From: Mycobacterium paragordonae
Lineage (GTDB): Bacteria; Actinomycetota; Actinomycetes; Mycobacteriales; Mycobacteriaceae
Assembly: GCF_003614435.1 (NCBI RefSeq)
Contig: NZ_CP025546.1
Coordinates: forward strand, 3,286,001 to 3,350,000
Direction: 5' to 3'
Length of the DNA: 64,000 nucleotides
This document shows, in pieces, positions 43,611 through 53,229 of the stretch. The notes beneath the pieces were generated by a model that saw only the letters and a list, made by a program, of their open reading frames with translations, did no database searches and was not told where the DNA came from. Both the position numbers and the translations under genes were made by a program. The stretch's first letter is position 1; every line of letters begins with the position of its first letter.

Positions 43611-44482
43611 GCACACCCCACCTGCTTGCCGGGCGCGGTGCGGTGGTCGTGGGGGGGACGCGCGGAATCGGGCGCGCGGTCAGCGAACTGCTCTGCGCGA
43701 TGGGCGCACGCGTCGTGGTCAACGGCCGTGACCCCGACGTGGTCGCACAGTGCGTCGACGCGCTGACCGCGGCGGGCGGCGATGCGGTCGGAGTGGCCGG
43801 GGCGGCGGACGACGAACACGTCGCCGCGGGCCTGATCGAGGCGTGCACCGAGTCCTTCGGACGGTTGGACATTCTGATCAACTGCGCCGGAATCGCCGAG
43901 CCACCAGGCTCTTCGATCCTGCGGATCGCACCGGCGGAGTTCGACGCCTTGATCGGTGCGCACCTCGGGACGGTGTTTCACACCTGCCGGGCGGCCGCGC
44001 CGGTCATGGCCGCCCAGGGGCACGGCACCATCATCAACACCGGTTCGGTGGCATTCCTCGGCGACTACGGCGGCACCGGCTATCCCGCCGGCAAAGCCGC
44101 CGTCAACGGCTTGACGATGGCCATGGCGGCAGAACTGAAAAGCGCCGGGGTGCGGGCCAATGTGGTGTGTCCCGGCGCCAGAACCCGGTTGTCCACCGGC
44201 CCCGAGTACGAGCGGCACATCGGCGAACTGCATCGGCGCGGACTGCTCGACGAGATGACGATGCGCGCCTCCCTGGACCCCGCCCCACCCGCCTTCGTGG
44301 CCCCGCTCTACGCCTACCTCGCCAGCGACCTGGCAGGTGAGGTCACCGGCCAGATCCTGGTTGGGGCAGGCGGTTTCGTGGGCAGATTCGGACGGCCCAC
44401 GCCGGCGCTGCTCGGCTACCGCGACCACAACGACAGCCGGCCGTGGTCCGTCGACGAACTGCACGCCATGATCGCGGGCTGA
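43607..44482 (+). CDS. Short-chain dehydrogenase/reductase, coupled to mmpL
   Basis: 291 residues. The cofactor loop GGTRGIGRAVSELL, INCAGI, the catalytic Ser in INTGSVAF and YPAGKAAVNG for Tyr and Lys place it with classical SDRs, with a C-terminal extension of about 35 residues. The ATG overlaps the mmpL stop (ATGA), implying that the enzyme may modify the lipid exported by that transporter; this is inference. It converges with the ABM-like membrane protein gene, whose stop lies directly next to its own. Confidence 0.9.
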   Translation: MSTPHLLAGRGAVVVGGTRGIGRAVSELLCAMGARVVVNGRDPDVVAQCVDALTAAGGDAVGVAGAADDEHVAAGLIEACTESFGRLDILINCAGIAEPPGSSILRIAPAEFDALIGAHLGTVFHTCRAAAPVMAAQGHGTIINTGSVAFLGDYGGTGYPAGKAAVNGLTMAMAAELKSAGVRANVVCPGARTRLSTGPEYERHIGELHRRGLLDEMTMRASLDPAPPAFVAPLYAYLASDLAGEVTGQILVGAGGFVGRFGRPTPALLGYRDHNDSRPWSVDELHAMIAG

Positions 44483-45409
44483 TCATCCGATCAGACCGAA
44501 CACCAGCAGGGACAGCGCGTAACCGGCCAGCACCACCGCCGACCCGGCCAGACTGGTGCGGGTCGAGGCGCCGTCGATCGGGTCGAGCCAGCGACGGAAC
44601 GGCCGCGACGCCGCGGGGACCAGAACCCATTGCAGCAGAGCGACACTGATCACGTTGCCGACGAAAATCGCTGCTGCCGGGCCGATTCCGATTCGGCTCA
44701 ACGCGGGGGACAGCGACTTGGAGAGCAGGACCACGGTGGGATACAGGCAGAGCACCACGAGCATTGCGGACTTCCACCCCGGCGTGATCTTGGCCTGACC
44801 ATCGGACACCCGGACCGTCGAACCGAACGGCGCGCTGCGCGGCAGCTCGGCGAAATCGTGCGTCAATTCCTCGCGCAGGCGGGGCAGGGCCTCCCGGCGC
44901 TCGGCGGACCGAATCCAGTCGGCCAAGCGCCCGGCGGTGCGGAAGCGCAGCACTGACATCCACTGCCCGTCCCGGTCTGCCGGAAACAGCGCTGTCCCTT
45001 CATATCCGGGGAAAGTTGCCGTAACGAGCGCCAAGTCACTTTGTGCGCCAACGAATTCCGCGTCTTTCCCCGGGGCGACGGGATGCAGGAACACGGCTGC
45101 GTCGCCCGGTGGTAGATCGCCCGGAGTCAGAATGATGTCGGAGGCGCAACGTCCGAATCCCTGCTCCGCGCCGTCAGCGAGGACCGCTCGGCGCTGCACG
45201 CTGTCGAGCCAGACGTCGAGGGTCTCGGCATCGTCGAAAGACACCTCGACGGCCCAGTCCAACTGGCCGTCGCCGGGAACCGATTGGCGCGCAGTGGCAT
45301 ATCCCGGTGCCTGCCCGGCCGCGGCGAGGTACTGCCCGACCCAATTAGCGAACCGATCCGGATCCCGGGGTGGATGGAAAATCGAGATCGCGGCGGCGCC
45401 AACTGTCAT
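44483..45409 (-). CDS. Antibiotic biosynthesis monooxygenase-like (ABM) membrane protein
   Basis: 308 residues. Two ferredoxin-like ABM domains (about 1-95, with FANWVGQYLAAAGQAPGY; about 105-195, with MSVLRFRTAGRLADWIRS) are followed by a C-terminal membrane part with about three helices (AMLVVLCLYPTVVLL, AAIFVGNVISVALLQWVLV, GSAVVLAGYALSLLVFGLI). Proteins with this order are known in actinobacteria as ABM-domain membrane proteins; enzymatic function is unproved. It follows the LuxR regulator gene on the same strand with 9 bases between, so they are likely co-transcribed. Confidence 0.85.
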   Translation of the reverse strand: MTVGAAAISIFHPPRDPDRFANWVGQYLAAAGQAPGYATARQSVPGDGQLDWAVEVSFDDAETLDVWLDSVQRRAVLADGAEQGFGRCASDIILTPGDLPPGDAAVFLHPVAPGKDAEFVGAQSDLALVTATFPGYEGTALFPADRDGQWMSVLRFRTAGRLADWIRSAERREALPRLREELTHDFAELPRSAPFGSTVRVSDGQAKITPGWKSAMLVVLCLYPTVVLLSKSLSPALSRIGIGPAAAIFVGNVISVALLQWVLVPAASRPFRRWLDPIDGASTRTSLAGSAVVLAGYALSLLVFGLIG

Positions 45410-45418
45410 GCCGTTTGT

Positions 45419-48151
45419 CTACCATCCGTGGCTCGAGGACATGCGGATCAGCTCGGCTCGCGACGACAGCCCGAGCTTCATGAAGATCTTGCGCAGGTGA
45501 TAGTCGACGGTGCGCGGGCTGAGGAACATCAGCGTCGCAATCGAGCGGTTGGTTTCTCCCGCACTGACGAAGCGCGCGATCTGCAACTCCTGCGGCGTGA
45601 GCTGATCGACGGCACTGACATCGCGCTTGCGCGTGTTTTCGCCGGTGGCCTGCAGTTCGGCGCGGGCCTGTTCGGCCCAGGGCGCGGCGCCGAGCCTCTC
45701 GAAGGTCTCGTGCGCGGAACGCAGATACTTGCGCGCCTCGGCGCGACGACGGCGCCGCCGCAGGTTCTCGCCGTACCGCAACTGGGTGCGGGCGGTATCG
45801 AACGGCCGGCCGCCACGCGCATGCAGGCTCAGCGCCTCGTCGAAGTACCGGTCCTGCTCGCCGTCGTCGGCCAGCAGGGCGCGGCACCGAGCCACCAGGG
45901 CCTGCGCCCATGGGGCGCCGGTGTCTCGCGACCACGCCTGCAGTGCCGCCAGGCGCGCCGCCGCGGCGTCCTGGCGCTGAATGCGCACGGCGGCCTCGAC
46001 GAAATCCGGGGTGGCCATCAACGTCACCATCTGATTGCCTTCACCGGGGGCCGCGCCGGCCAGCGACCCGAGCCGGTCGAAAGCTTCCTCCGAACGGCCG
46101 GCGCCGAGATCGAGCGCCGCCAGTGCCCAGGACGCGATGGCCGCGTGCGGGCCCAGGCGATATGAAATTGCCTGCGCAAGTGCGGGTTCGGCGTGGTCAC
46201 GGCAGTCCTGGATGCGTCCCTGTATCGCCGCGACCAGCGCCAGCACGGCGTGCAGGTGTGCCGCCGGATTGTGCTGTCCGGTCTCCTGCGCCAACCGAAG
46301 CCCCTCGGTCGCGTCGGCCAGTGCTGTCGCGTAGCGACTGGTCAGCGTCTCCACCATCGCCAGCGGGCCGAGCAGCAACGGCAGGGTCGCGACGTCGGCG
46401 GCCACCCGCGTCTTGGCGACCGCCGTGCAGAACAGATCGATGGCGCGGGAATCTTCGCCCAGAAACATCGCGCCCGCGGCCGCGCCCATCAAGACCCTCG
46501 GTTGCTGGGCGGTGGTGGCCAGTTCCACGGCGGCCCGGAGCTTGGCCGCGGTGGCTGTGGTGTCCCCGCGCAATAGCCCGGAAAGTCCGGTAATCACATG
46601 CGCTGCAACAAATTCGGGGCGGTCGCCGGCCGGAAGCGCGGCGAGCCGGTCGGCGACCGTGGTCAACCGTGCGAGGTCGCCGCCGGCCCACGCCAGCTGC
46701 CCGGCCTCGCCGAGCATCAGGGCCGCCCGCTCCGGTTCGGTGGCGGCGACCAGCTCCGAGGCGCCGACCAGGATGGCGTACGCGGCCGACGGGGTGCCGC
46801 AGTGCGCTTCGATCGATCCGCGCAAGTGTGCGATGCGGGCCCGCAGTGGTGCCGCGCCGGCCAGTGGCAGGGCCCGGTCCAGGATTTCCTGGGCCCGTTG
46901 GGACTGCCCGGCCGACCACGCGGCCGCGGCCGCATCGGCCAGCCTGGCCGCGCGCAGCTCGGCGGCGGCGGTGAGCGCAGCGGCGCGTTCGAAGGCGGCG
47001 GCGGCCGCGTCGTGTCCGCCGCGCGCGGCGGCGCGCTGGGCTGCGGCCTGCAACGCGTCGGCCGCCTCGGCGTCCGGCCCTGGCGCAGCGTTGGCGAGAT
47101 GCCACGCACGGCGGTCGGCGTCGGCATCGGTGTCCAGGCAGGACGCCAGTGCGAGCTCCACCTGACGGCGGCGCTGCGATGTCGCACCCTGATAGACCGC
47201 CGATCGCGTCAGCGGATGGACGAACGACACGACTGCCGATTCCACGTGCACCAACCCGGCGGCCTCGGCAAGGTCGAGCGCATCCGGTCCGGCGCCCAGG
47301 ACCTGCGCCGCGCGCAACACCCCGTCGAGTTGCCCGGTCCCGTGTGCGGCAGCTACCAGCAGCATCGACTGGGCTTGCGGCGGCAGCCGCCCGACGCGGT
47401 CCAGGTACAGCCGCTCCAGATCGGTGCTGACCGGCAACTGGTCCGGCAGAACCGTCCGCCCGGCGATCTGCTGCGCGGACAACAACCGCCCCAGTTCAGC
47501 GATGGCCAGCGGGTTGCCCCGGGTGTCGGCAACCAACCGGTCGCGCACCGTCGCGGCGATCGGCGTGCCGGTGCGTTCGGTCACCATCCGCGCGACGGCG
47601 CCGGCATCGATCCCGGTCATCCTGAGCTCGGGCAATCCCGGCGCCTCGAAGGGCCGGTCGTCGCGTGCGGCGAAAATCATGGCGATTCCCTCGGCCTGCA
47701 TCCGCCTGGCGGTGAACGTCAGTGCGTCGGCCGACGGCCCGTCCAGCCACTGCGCGTCGTCGACCAGGCACACCAGCGGGAGCGTCTCCGCCGATTCGGC
47801 CAGCAGACTCAGCACCGCAAGCGAAATCAGAAACCGGTCCTCAGCGGAGGCCGGACCCAGTCCGAAGGCACCGAGCAGCGCCGCCCGCTGTCGGTCGGGG
47901 ATGGCCTCACACCGCTGCAGGACGGGCCGCAGCAGCGTGTGGAGCCCGGCGAAGGGGAGCTGCGATTCGGTCGGAATGCCCGCGGTCCGCAGCACCTGCA
48001 TGCCGCCGGCCTGCGCCGCCGCGTAGTCAAGCAGCGCGGACTTACCGATACCGGCTTCGCCGTGCAGCACCAGAGCGCCGCTGCGCTTGGACCGCGCGGC
48101 CACCAGCAGGTCATCTACCTGCGCGCATTCCCGCTCCCGGCCATGCAGCAC
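45419..48151 (-). CDS. LAL-type LuxR transcriptional regulator (AAA ATPase plus HTH)
   Basis: About 910 residues. An N-terminal ATPase domain carries Walker A GEAGIGKS (about 31-38) and Walker B-like LVCLVDDAQWLDG. A long, Ala-rich TPR-like helical middle follows. The C-terminal LuxR HTH contains LTPQELQIARFVSAGETNRS and LSPRTVDYHLRKIFMKLGL. These MalT-like regulators bind an inducer and ATP and then activate a promoter. The start is uncertain: GTG 48151 is the only suitable codon that does not enter the divergent gene. The divergent monooxygenase gene, whose promoter is shared, is the likely target. Confidence 0.9.
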   Translation of the reverse strand: MLHGRERECAQVDDLLVAARSKRSGALVLHGEAGIGKSALLDYAAAQAGGMQVLRTAGIPTESQLPFAGLHTLLRPVLQRCEAIPDRQRAALLGAFGLGPASAEDRFLISLAVLSLLAESAETLPLVCLVDDAQWLDGPSADALTFTARRMQAEGIAMIFAARDDRPFEAPGLPELRMTGIDAGAVARMVTERTGTPIAATVRDRLVADTRGNPLAIAELGRLLSAQQIAGRTVLPDQLPVSTDLERLYLDRVGRLPPQAQSMLLVAAAHGTGQLDGVLRAAQVLGAGPDALDLAEAAGLVHVESAVVSFVHPLTRSAVYQGATSQRRRQVELALASCLDTDADADRRAWHLANAAPGPDAEAADALQAAAQRAAARGGHDAAAAAFERAAALTAAAELRAARLADAAAAAWSAGQSQRAQEILDRALPLAGAAPLRARIAHLRGSIEAHCGTPSAAYAILVGASELVAATEPERAALMLGEAGQLAWAGGDLARLTTVADRLAALPAGDRPEFVAAHVITGLSGLLRGDTTATAAKLRAAVELATTAQQPRVLMGAAAGAMFLGEDSRAIDLFCTAVAKTRVAADVATLPLLLGPLAMVETLTSRYATALADATEGLRLAQETGQHNPAAHLHAVLALVAAIQGRIQDCRDHAEPALAQAISYRLGPHAAIASWALAALDLGAGRSEEAFDRLGSLAGAAPGEGNQMVTLMATPDFVEAAVRIQRQDAAAARLAALQAWSRDTGAPWAQALVARCRALLADDGEQDRYFDEALSLHARGGRPFDTARTQLRYGENLRRRRRRAEARKYLRSAHETFERLGAAPWAEQARAELQATGENTRKRDVSAVDQLTPQELQIARFVSAGETNRSIATLMFLSPRTVDYHLRKIFMKLGLSSRAELIRMSSSHGW

Positions 48152-48235
48152 AGCACCGATCGTAGGACCCGGACCGGTGCCGGTACTGGTGACTTCACTG
48201 ATTCGACGCCACCGCGCAGACGCGACGCTGGAGTG

Positions 48236-48257
48236 ACGTGAAAAGGACGTGAAAAGG
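48236..48257 (+). repeat. Tandem 11-bp duplication carrying the ribosome-binding site
   Basis: ACGTGAAAAGG occurs twice in direct succession just before the monooxygenase start, so two purine-rich ribosome-binding sites (AAAAGGA) lie at about 27 and 8 bases before the ATG. The second, AAAAGGAG, is correctly spaced. It is a local duplication of possible effect on translation. Confidence 0.7.
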
Positions 48258-48264
48258 AGCTGAG

Positions 48265-49815
48265 ATGAAGACTCTCGAGGCAAGTACCGACGTCGCGGTG
48301 ATCGGCGCGGGCCCCACCGGTTTGATGTTGGCGGGTGAGCTGGCGATGCGGGGCGTGCGAGTGCAGGTCCTGGAACGACGTGCACAGGAGCCGAACATCA
48401 CCCGGGCGTTCGCCATGCATGCGCGGACTCTGGAACTACTCGACGCCCGGGGGCTGGCCGACGAGATCCTGGCGCGCGGCTTCCGGGTCGGCGCGGTGGC
48501 CCCGATACCGGGAGCGACGGTCTCGCTGGCCGACGAGCTGCAGACCCGCTACCCGTTCATCCTGATGGTGCCGCAGAGCGGGACCGAACGGGTGCTGGCC
48601 GCCCACGTGGAGCGCCTCGGGGTCCCGATCCGGCGGGGCGACGAGCTGGTCGGCCTCGAGCAGGACGGCGACGGCGTCAGCCTGACCCTCGCCGGCGGGG
48701 GCAGCCTGCGCGCACGTTACGTGGTCGGGTGCGACGGAGCACACAGCGCGGTGCGCCGGCTGCTGGGCGTGAATTTCGTGGGCAAGCAGTATCAGACGCA
48801 CATCATGCTGGCCGACGTGAGACTGTCCAGGCCACCTGCCGAGCAGATGTTCGCCAGGACAAATGCCGACGGTGTGGTGCTGGTCCTGCCGTTCGGCGAC
48901 GGCTGGTATCGCGCCATCGCGTGGGACCGCCGGCATGAACACGAACCCCTGACCGAGCCGGTGACCGCGGCGCAGATCCGCGACGCCATCGGCAGGATCG
49001 CCGGAGAGGACTTCGGCCTGGGTGAAATGCGTTGGAGTTCAAGGTTTCTCAGCGAACGCCGACAGGCCCGCCGGTACCGGGTGGGCCGGGTGCTGCTGGC
49101 GGGCGACGCCGCGCATGTTCATTCGCCCATCGGCGGGCAGGGCATGAACACCGGGATCGGCGACGCGGTGAACCTGGGCTGGAAGCTGGCCACCGTGGTT
49201 AATGGGGTGCTGGACGGACGGGCGGGTGACTCGCTGCTGGACAGCTACGAATCCGAGCGGCATCCGGTCGGCGCCGACGTGCTGGCGATGACCGACATGC
49301 TCAACCAGTTGGTGCTCGGGCGCTCCGCGATACGCCGGGTGTTGCAGCGCTTCGCCATTCGCACCATCCTGCGTTTTCCGCGGAGCCGTCGCACGGCAGC
49401 GCAGCGGCTCAGCGGCATCGCTATCGCTTATGCACGCCAGTCGCGAGCGGACGACCCCCTGGTGGGGCACCGGATGCCGGACATGGACTGCGACGGTGGC
49501 CGGCTCTACGAAATGCTGCGCAGCGGCCGCTTCGTCCTGCTCACCGGCGGCGTCACCGTCGACTGGCCGGGCGTCGACCGGGTGAACCACCGCGACGCGA
49601 CGCTACCCGCGGTGGTGTTGGTTCGGCCGGACGGATATGTCGCGTGGGCAGCCCGCCGGCTGCCGACGGCCGGCGAAGTCACTGAAGTGCTCACCCGGTG
49701 GTGCGGCGAAAAAAAGATCGGTTTAAGCGGAGAGCATCCGGGGTACGCGGTGCGGAACCTCGGTGCCTGGGGATGGAGCCGGGGGGTTATCACTGATAAA
49801 TGTGCACGTGACTAG
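48265..49815 (+). CDS. FAD-dependent aromatic hydroxylase (PHBH/RdmE-like monooxygenase)
   Basis: 516 residues. The N-terminal FAD fold VIGAGPTGLMLAGELAMRG, the middle motif GCDGAHSAVRRLLG (DG) and GDAAHVHSPIGGQGMNTGIGD (GD) are canonical for NAD(P)H-dependent hydroxylases of phenols or polyketides. A C-terminal thioredoxin-like domain (about 400-516) ends in WRPDG-like VRPDGYVAWAA. It is divergent from the LAL regulator and has a duplicated ribosome site. The WS/DGAT gene starts 14 bases after its stop, which suggests a joint transcript. Aromatic substrate is likely, identity unknown. Confidence 0.93.
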   Translation: MKTLEASTDVAVIGAGPTGLMLAGELAMRGVRVQVLERRAQEPNITRAFAMHARTLELLDARGLADEILARGFRVGAVAPIPGATVSLADELQTRYPFILMVPQSGTERVLAAHVERLGVPIRRGDELVGLEQDGDGVSLTLAGGGSLRARYVVGCDGAHSAVRRLLGVNFVGKQYQTHIMLADVRLSRPPAEQMFARTNADGVVLVLPFGDGWYRAIAWDRRHEHEPLTEPVTAAQIRDAIGRIAGEDFGLGEMRWSSRFLSERRQARRYRVGRVLLAGDAAHVHSPIGGQGMNTGIGDAVNLGWKLATVVNGVLDGRAGDSLLDSYESERHPVGADVLAMTDMLNQLVLGRSAIRRVLQRFAIRTILRFPRSRRTAAQRLSGIAIAYARQSRADDPLVGHRMPDMDCDGGRLYEMLRSGRFVLLTGGVTVDWPGVDRVNHRDATLPAVVLVRPDGYVAWAARRLPTAGEVTEVLTRWCGEKKIGLSGEHPGYAVRNLGAWGWSRGVITDKCARD

Positions 49816-49829
49816 TCGGGTGGGCGGCT

Positions 49830-51233
49830 ATGGAACGACTAAGCGGTCTTGACGCTTTCTTTCTCTACATGGAGACACCGACGCAGCCCTTGAACGTGTG
49901 CTGCGTGCTGGAGCTCGATACCTCGACGATGCAGGGCGGGTACTCCTACGCCCGGCTTCGTTCGGCGCTGGCGAAACACGTCCGCGCGGTGCCGGAGTTT
50001 CGAATGAAACTTGCTGACACGCAATTGAATCCGGACCACCCGGTCTGGGTGGACGACGAGAGCTTCGCGCTGCGCCGCCACCTGCACCGGGTGGCCGTGC
50101 CGGCGCCGGGCGGCCGCCGCGAACTGTCTGAGATCTGCGGACACATCGCGGGTCTGCCGCTGGACCGGGACCGCCCGTTGTGGGAGATGTGGGTGGTCGA
50201 AGGCGGCGCCCGGGAGAACGGGCTCACGGTGGTGCTCAAGGTGCACCATGCCGTGGTCGACGGAGTGGCCGGCGCGAACCTGCTGGCGCAGCTGTGCAGT
50301 CTGGTGCCGGACGCCCCGAATCCTCAGCCGGTCGCCGGTGCCGGGCGCGCCAGCACCGTGCAGATAGCCGCGAGTGGGCTGCTCAACGTCGCCAAGCGAC
50401 CGTTCCGGCTGGCGACGGTGGTACCGGCAACGTTGCTCACCGTCGCGCAGACGGTGCTGCGAGCGCGCGAGGGCCGCACGATGGCCGCACCGTTCACTGC
50501 GCCGCCGACCCCGTTCAACGGCCAGTTGACCCGCTCCCGCAACGTGGCATACACCCAGCTCGACATGCGCGACGTCAAGCGGGTCAAGGACCGGTTCGGG
50601 GTGACCGTCAACGACGTCGTGGTGGCGCTGTGTGCGGGGGTCATGCGGCGGTTCCTGCTCGAGCGCGACGAACTGCCCGATGCCCCGTTGGTGGCCACCG
50701 TCCCGGTCTCAGTGCGCGATAAGTCGCAGCGACCGGGCCGCAACCAGACCACGTGGATGTTCTGCCGCATGGAGACCCAGATCGCCGATCCCGCGGAGCG
50801 CATCCGCGCCATCGCCGCGGGCAACAACGCCGCAAAGGACCACACCGCGGCGATGGGGCCCAGCCTGTTACACGACTGGACCGAGTTCGGCGGGCAGACG
50901 ATGTTCGGCGCGGCGATGCGGATCCTGCCCCGAATCCCGTTGAGTACCAGTCCGGTCCACAACATGATCATGTCGAATGTGCCCGGGCCGCAGGACCAGC
51001 TGTACTTCCTGGGCTGCGGCATCGAATCGATGTATCCGCTGGGCCCGCTGCTCAGTGGTGCGGGACTCAATGTGACCGCGATGTCTCTCAATGGAGCACT
51101 GGGGATCGGCATCATCTCTTGCCCGGACCTGGTTCCGGACCTGTGGGGGATGGCCGACGCGTTTCCCGACGCGCTGAAGGAGTTGTTGGTCTGCCGCGAT
51201 CCGTCGGCCGCGGGACGTCCGCCGGACGACTGA
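49830..51233 (+). CDS. WS/DGAT-family wax ester synthase/diacylglycerol acyltransferase
   Basis: 467 residues. The catalytic HHxxxDG motif is HHAVVDG at 139-145. The C-terminal DUF1298 part shows NMIMSNVPGPQDQLYF and GAGLNVTAMSLNGALGIG. Such enzymes esterify acyl-CoA to long-chain alcohols or diacylglycerol to make storage lipid; mycobacteria carry many paralogues (Tgs1-4 and others). The ATG at 49830 begins MERLSGLDAFFLYMETP, the normal family start. It follows the flavin monooxygenase with 14 bases between. Which lipid it makes cannot be read. Confidence 0.93.
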   Translation: MERLSGLDAFFLYMETPTQPLNVCCVLELDTSTMQGGYSYARLRSALAKHVRAVPEFRMKLADTQLNPDHPVWVDDESFALRRHLHRVAVPAPGGRRELSEICGHIAGLPLDRDRPLWEMWVVEGGARENGLTVVLKVHHAVVDGVAGANLLAQLCSLVPDAPNPQPVAGAGRASTVQIAASGLLNVAKRPFRLATVVPATLLTVAQTVLRAREGRTMAAPFTAPPTPFNGQLTRSRNVAYTQLDMRDVKRVKDRFGVTVNDVVVALCAGVMRRFLLERDELPDAPLVATVPVSVRDKSQRPGRNQTTWMFCRMETQIADPAERIRAIAAGNNAAKDHTAAMGPSLLHDWTEFGGQTMFGAAMRILPRIPLSTSPVHNMIMSNVPGPQDQLYFLGCGIESMYPLGPLLSGAGLNVTAMSLNGALGIGIISCPDLVPDLWGMADAFPDALKELLVCRDPSAAGRPPDD

Positions 51234-51311
51234 TCGGCCTGTCTGCCGCGGTGCGGCCGGGGGTTTGTGGCACGTTATAGCCGTGCAACGCTCGCATGAC
51301 GGCCCGCGGAC

Positions 51312-52826
51312 GTGAAGTCGATGGGTCGCCGGAAGTTTCCGGTGCCGTGGACGACGCGGGCCCAGCTGGTTCTGGCGGCGCTGTTCCCGAACGTGCTGGG
51401 CGCGGCGGTGATCGGGGTGACGACTTTCTGGGCCCTGCCTTCCGGTCATGCGCTCAGCGAGCGGCACGTGCTGCAGCTCAACGTGGTGGTGATGGCGGTG
51501 TACGTGGGTGCTGCCGCATTGACCGCCGTCGTCTGCGGACTTCTGGCCACCACGTACCGCAGTGGCGGTGACAGTGGCGGTGAGGAGGTGCAGGCGCGCA
51601 AGCGGGTGCTGATGGCAATCCCGTTGCGCACGGCCACCATTCACGGTGCGGTCTGGGTGACCGCCGGGGTGATCCTGGTGGTGATCAATCTCGAAGCGCC
51701 GTGGTTGGCCACGACGTTGGGCGTCTCGGTGCTGCTCGGCAGCTTCGTGACCACCGCCGTCGCGTACTGGCTGTGCACGCGCATTCTGCGGCCGTTCGTC
51801 GCCGAGGTGCTCACCGACAGCCCGCCGACCGCCGCTCGCGGGCCCGGACTGCGGCTGCGTGCGGTGTCCGCGTGGACGCTGGGCACCGGTGTACCGCTGC
51901 TGCAACTGCTTCTGGTCGGGGCCAGCGCACTGGTCATCGACTACTCGGGACGCAGGCTGGCGATCGTCGTGTTGGTCCTGGGTGGTTGCGCGGCCGTCAG
52001 CGGGCTGGCCATCACCGCGTTCACCGGCGCGGTGAGCGCCGACCCGATCGACGAGGTGCGGCGCGGGATGCGACGCGTCGAGCGGGGTGACTTCGATGTG
52101 ACCGTGCCGGTCTTCGACGCCTCCGAACTCGGGCTGCTGCAGGCAGGGTTCAACACCATGGCGGGGGGCCTGCGCGAACGCGAGCGGCTGCGGGACCTGT
52201 TCGGCCGGCACGTCGGACGCGACGTCGCCCGCCTGGCCGAACAGGGTGCCTCCGAGAACGGCGTCCAAGCGACGCTGGGCGGCGTCAGCTGCGAGGCGGC
52301 GGCGCTGTTCGTCGACCTGGTCGGCTCGTCGCGGTTGGCGGAGCGGATGACTCCCGAGGCCCTCGTCAAGATGCTCAACGAGTTCTTCGCGGTGGTGGTT
52401 GACGTGGTCGAGCGCCACCAGGGGCTGGTCAACAAGTTCGAAGGCGATGCCGTGCTGGCGATATTCGGCGCACCGGTCGAATTGGCCGACTGCGCGGGCG
52501 CGGCGTTGGCTGCCGCACGCGAACTCGGCCGGCAACTGAACCACTCGGAGATCAGGGCCGGCATCGGGGTGTCGGCGGGAACCGTCGTCGCCGGCAACGT
52601 CGGCGAGTCACGACGCTACGAATACACGGTCATCGGCGACCCGGTGAATGAGGCCGCACGACTCACCGAGGTGGCCAAACAACAGGGCGGCGTCGCGGCG
52701 TCCGGTGCGGCGCTGACTCGCGCCGCAGACGGTGAGGCGCGGCATTGGCGCGTACTCACCACCGCCGTGCTGCGCGGCAGGGACAGCTCAACCGAGATCG
52801 TCGTACCCGCGGATCCCGACGAATAG
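51312..52826 (+). CDS. Membrane adenylyl cyclase (class III) with HAMP domain
   Basis: 504 residues. Six membrane segments lie within residues 19-238. A HAMP linker (about 240-292, with DPIDEVRRGMRRVERGDF) precedes the cyclase domain (about 325-495). Catalytic residues are complete: metal Asp335 and Asp379, adenine-specifying Lys375 (NKFEGDA) and Asp443 (VIGDPVNEAAR), and transition-state Asn446 and Arg450. It matches the Rv1318c-Rv1320c/Rv3645 group, which makes cyclic AMP. The start is GTG 51312, with ATG 51321 possible. It is monocistronic between the WS/DGAT gene and a convergent small gene. Confidence 0.93.
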   Translation: MKSMGRRKFPVPWTTRAQLVLAALFPNVLGAAVIGVTTFWALPSGHALSERHVLQLNVVVMAVYVGAAALTAVVCGLLATTYRSGGDSGGEEVQARKRVLMAIPLRTATIHGAVWVTAGVILVVINLEAPWLATTLGVSVLLGSFVTTAVAYWLCTRILRPFVAEVLTDSPPTAARGPGLRLRAVSAWTLGTGVPLLQLLLVGASALVIDYSGRRLAIVVLVLGGCAAVSGLAITAFTGAVSADPIDEVRRGMRRVERGDFDVTVPVFDASELGLLQAGFNTMAGGLRERERLRDLFGRHVGRDVARLAEQGASENGVQATLGGVSCEAAALFVDLVGSSRLAERMTPEALVKMLNEFFAVVVDVVERHQGLVNKFEGDAVLAIFGAPVELADCAGAALAAARELGRQLNHSEIRAGIGVSAGTVVAGNVGESRRYEYTVIGDPVNEAARLTEVAKQQGGVAASGAALTRAADGEARHWRVLTTAVLRGRDSSTEIVVPADPDE

Positions 52827-52845
52827 CATTGCGGGATAAGCGATC

Positions 52846-53229
52846 TCAGTACGAATAGCCGGTGCTGGTGCCCAGCACGTCGACCGCGGCGTTGATATTG
52901 GGGATCACCGATGCGCCGTATCGGCCCACGATCTGATGCAGCGAGCGGGTGACGTGCGGTCCGACCGCGTCGGCCGCCAGGACGTCTTCGGCGATCACGA
53001 TGCCGTTCACCACATGCCCGGCGAGCAGCCGTCCGTCGCGCGCGATCTCGTAGCGCCAGTCGCCGATCTGCACGCGCTCCGGGCTGGACGAGAAGAACCC
53101 GCGCCGGGCCGGCGTGTGGATCACGCCGGGCAGCCCGGCGAATACCTTCACCACCATGGCGACACCGCCGGGGCCGGCGAGTGCGCCCGCAATGGTGCGA
53201 CTGACTCGCTCGGGGTCGAACTCGTACAT
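52846..53229 (-). CDS. Hypothetical protein coupled to YbjQ-repeat protein
   Basis: 127 residues starting MYEFDPERVSRTIAGALAGPGG. A predicted alpha/beta chain with several conserved-looking turns (VKVFAGLPGVIHTPARRG, FSSSPERVQIGDWRYEI). No signal peptide or membrane segment is visible. The ATG overlaps the stop of the YbjQ-repeat gene by one base, so it is translationally coupled to it. I do not recognise a family; the partnership suggests a common complex or pathway. Confidence 0.8.
   Translation of the reverse strand: MYEFDPERVSRTIAGALAGPGGVAMVVKVFAGLPGVIHTPARRGFFSSSPERVQIGDWRYEIARDGRLLAGHVVNGIVIAEDVLAADAVGPHVTRSLHQIVGRYGASVIPNINAAVDVLGTSTGYSY

Noticed and set aside
46598..48241. 547-residue plus-strand frame opposite the LAL regulator
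   Set aside because: It is a shadow frame; ATPase and HTH motifs are in the minus frame and no ribosome site precedes it.
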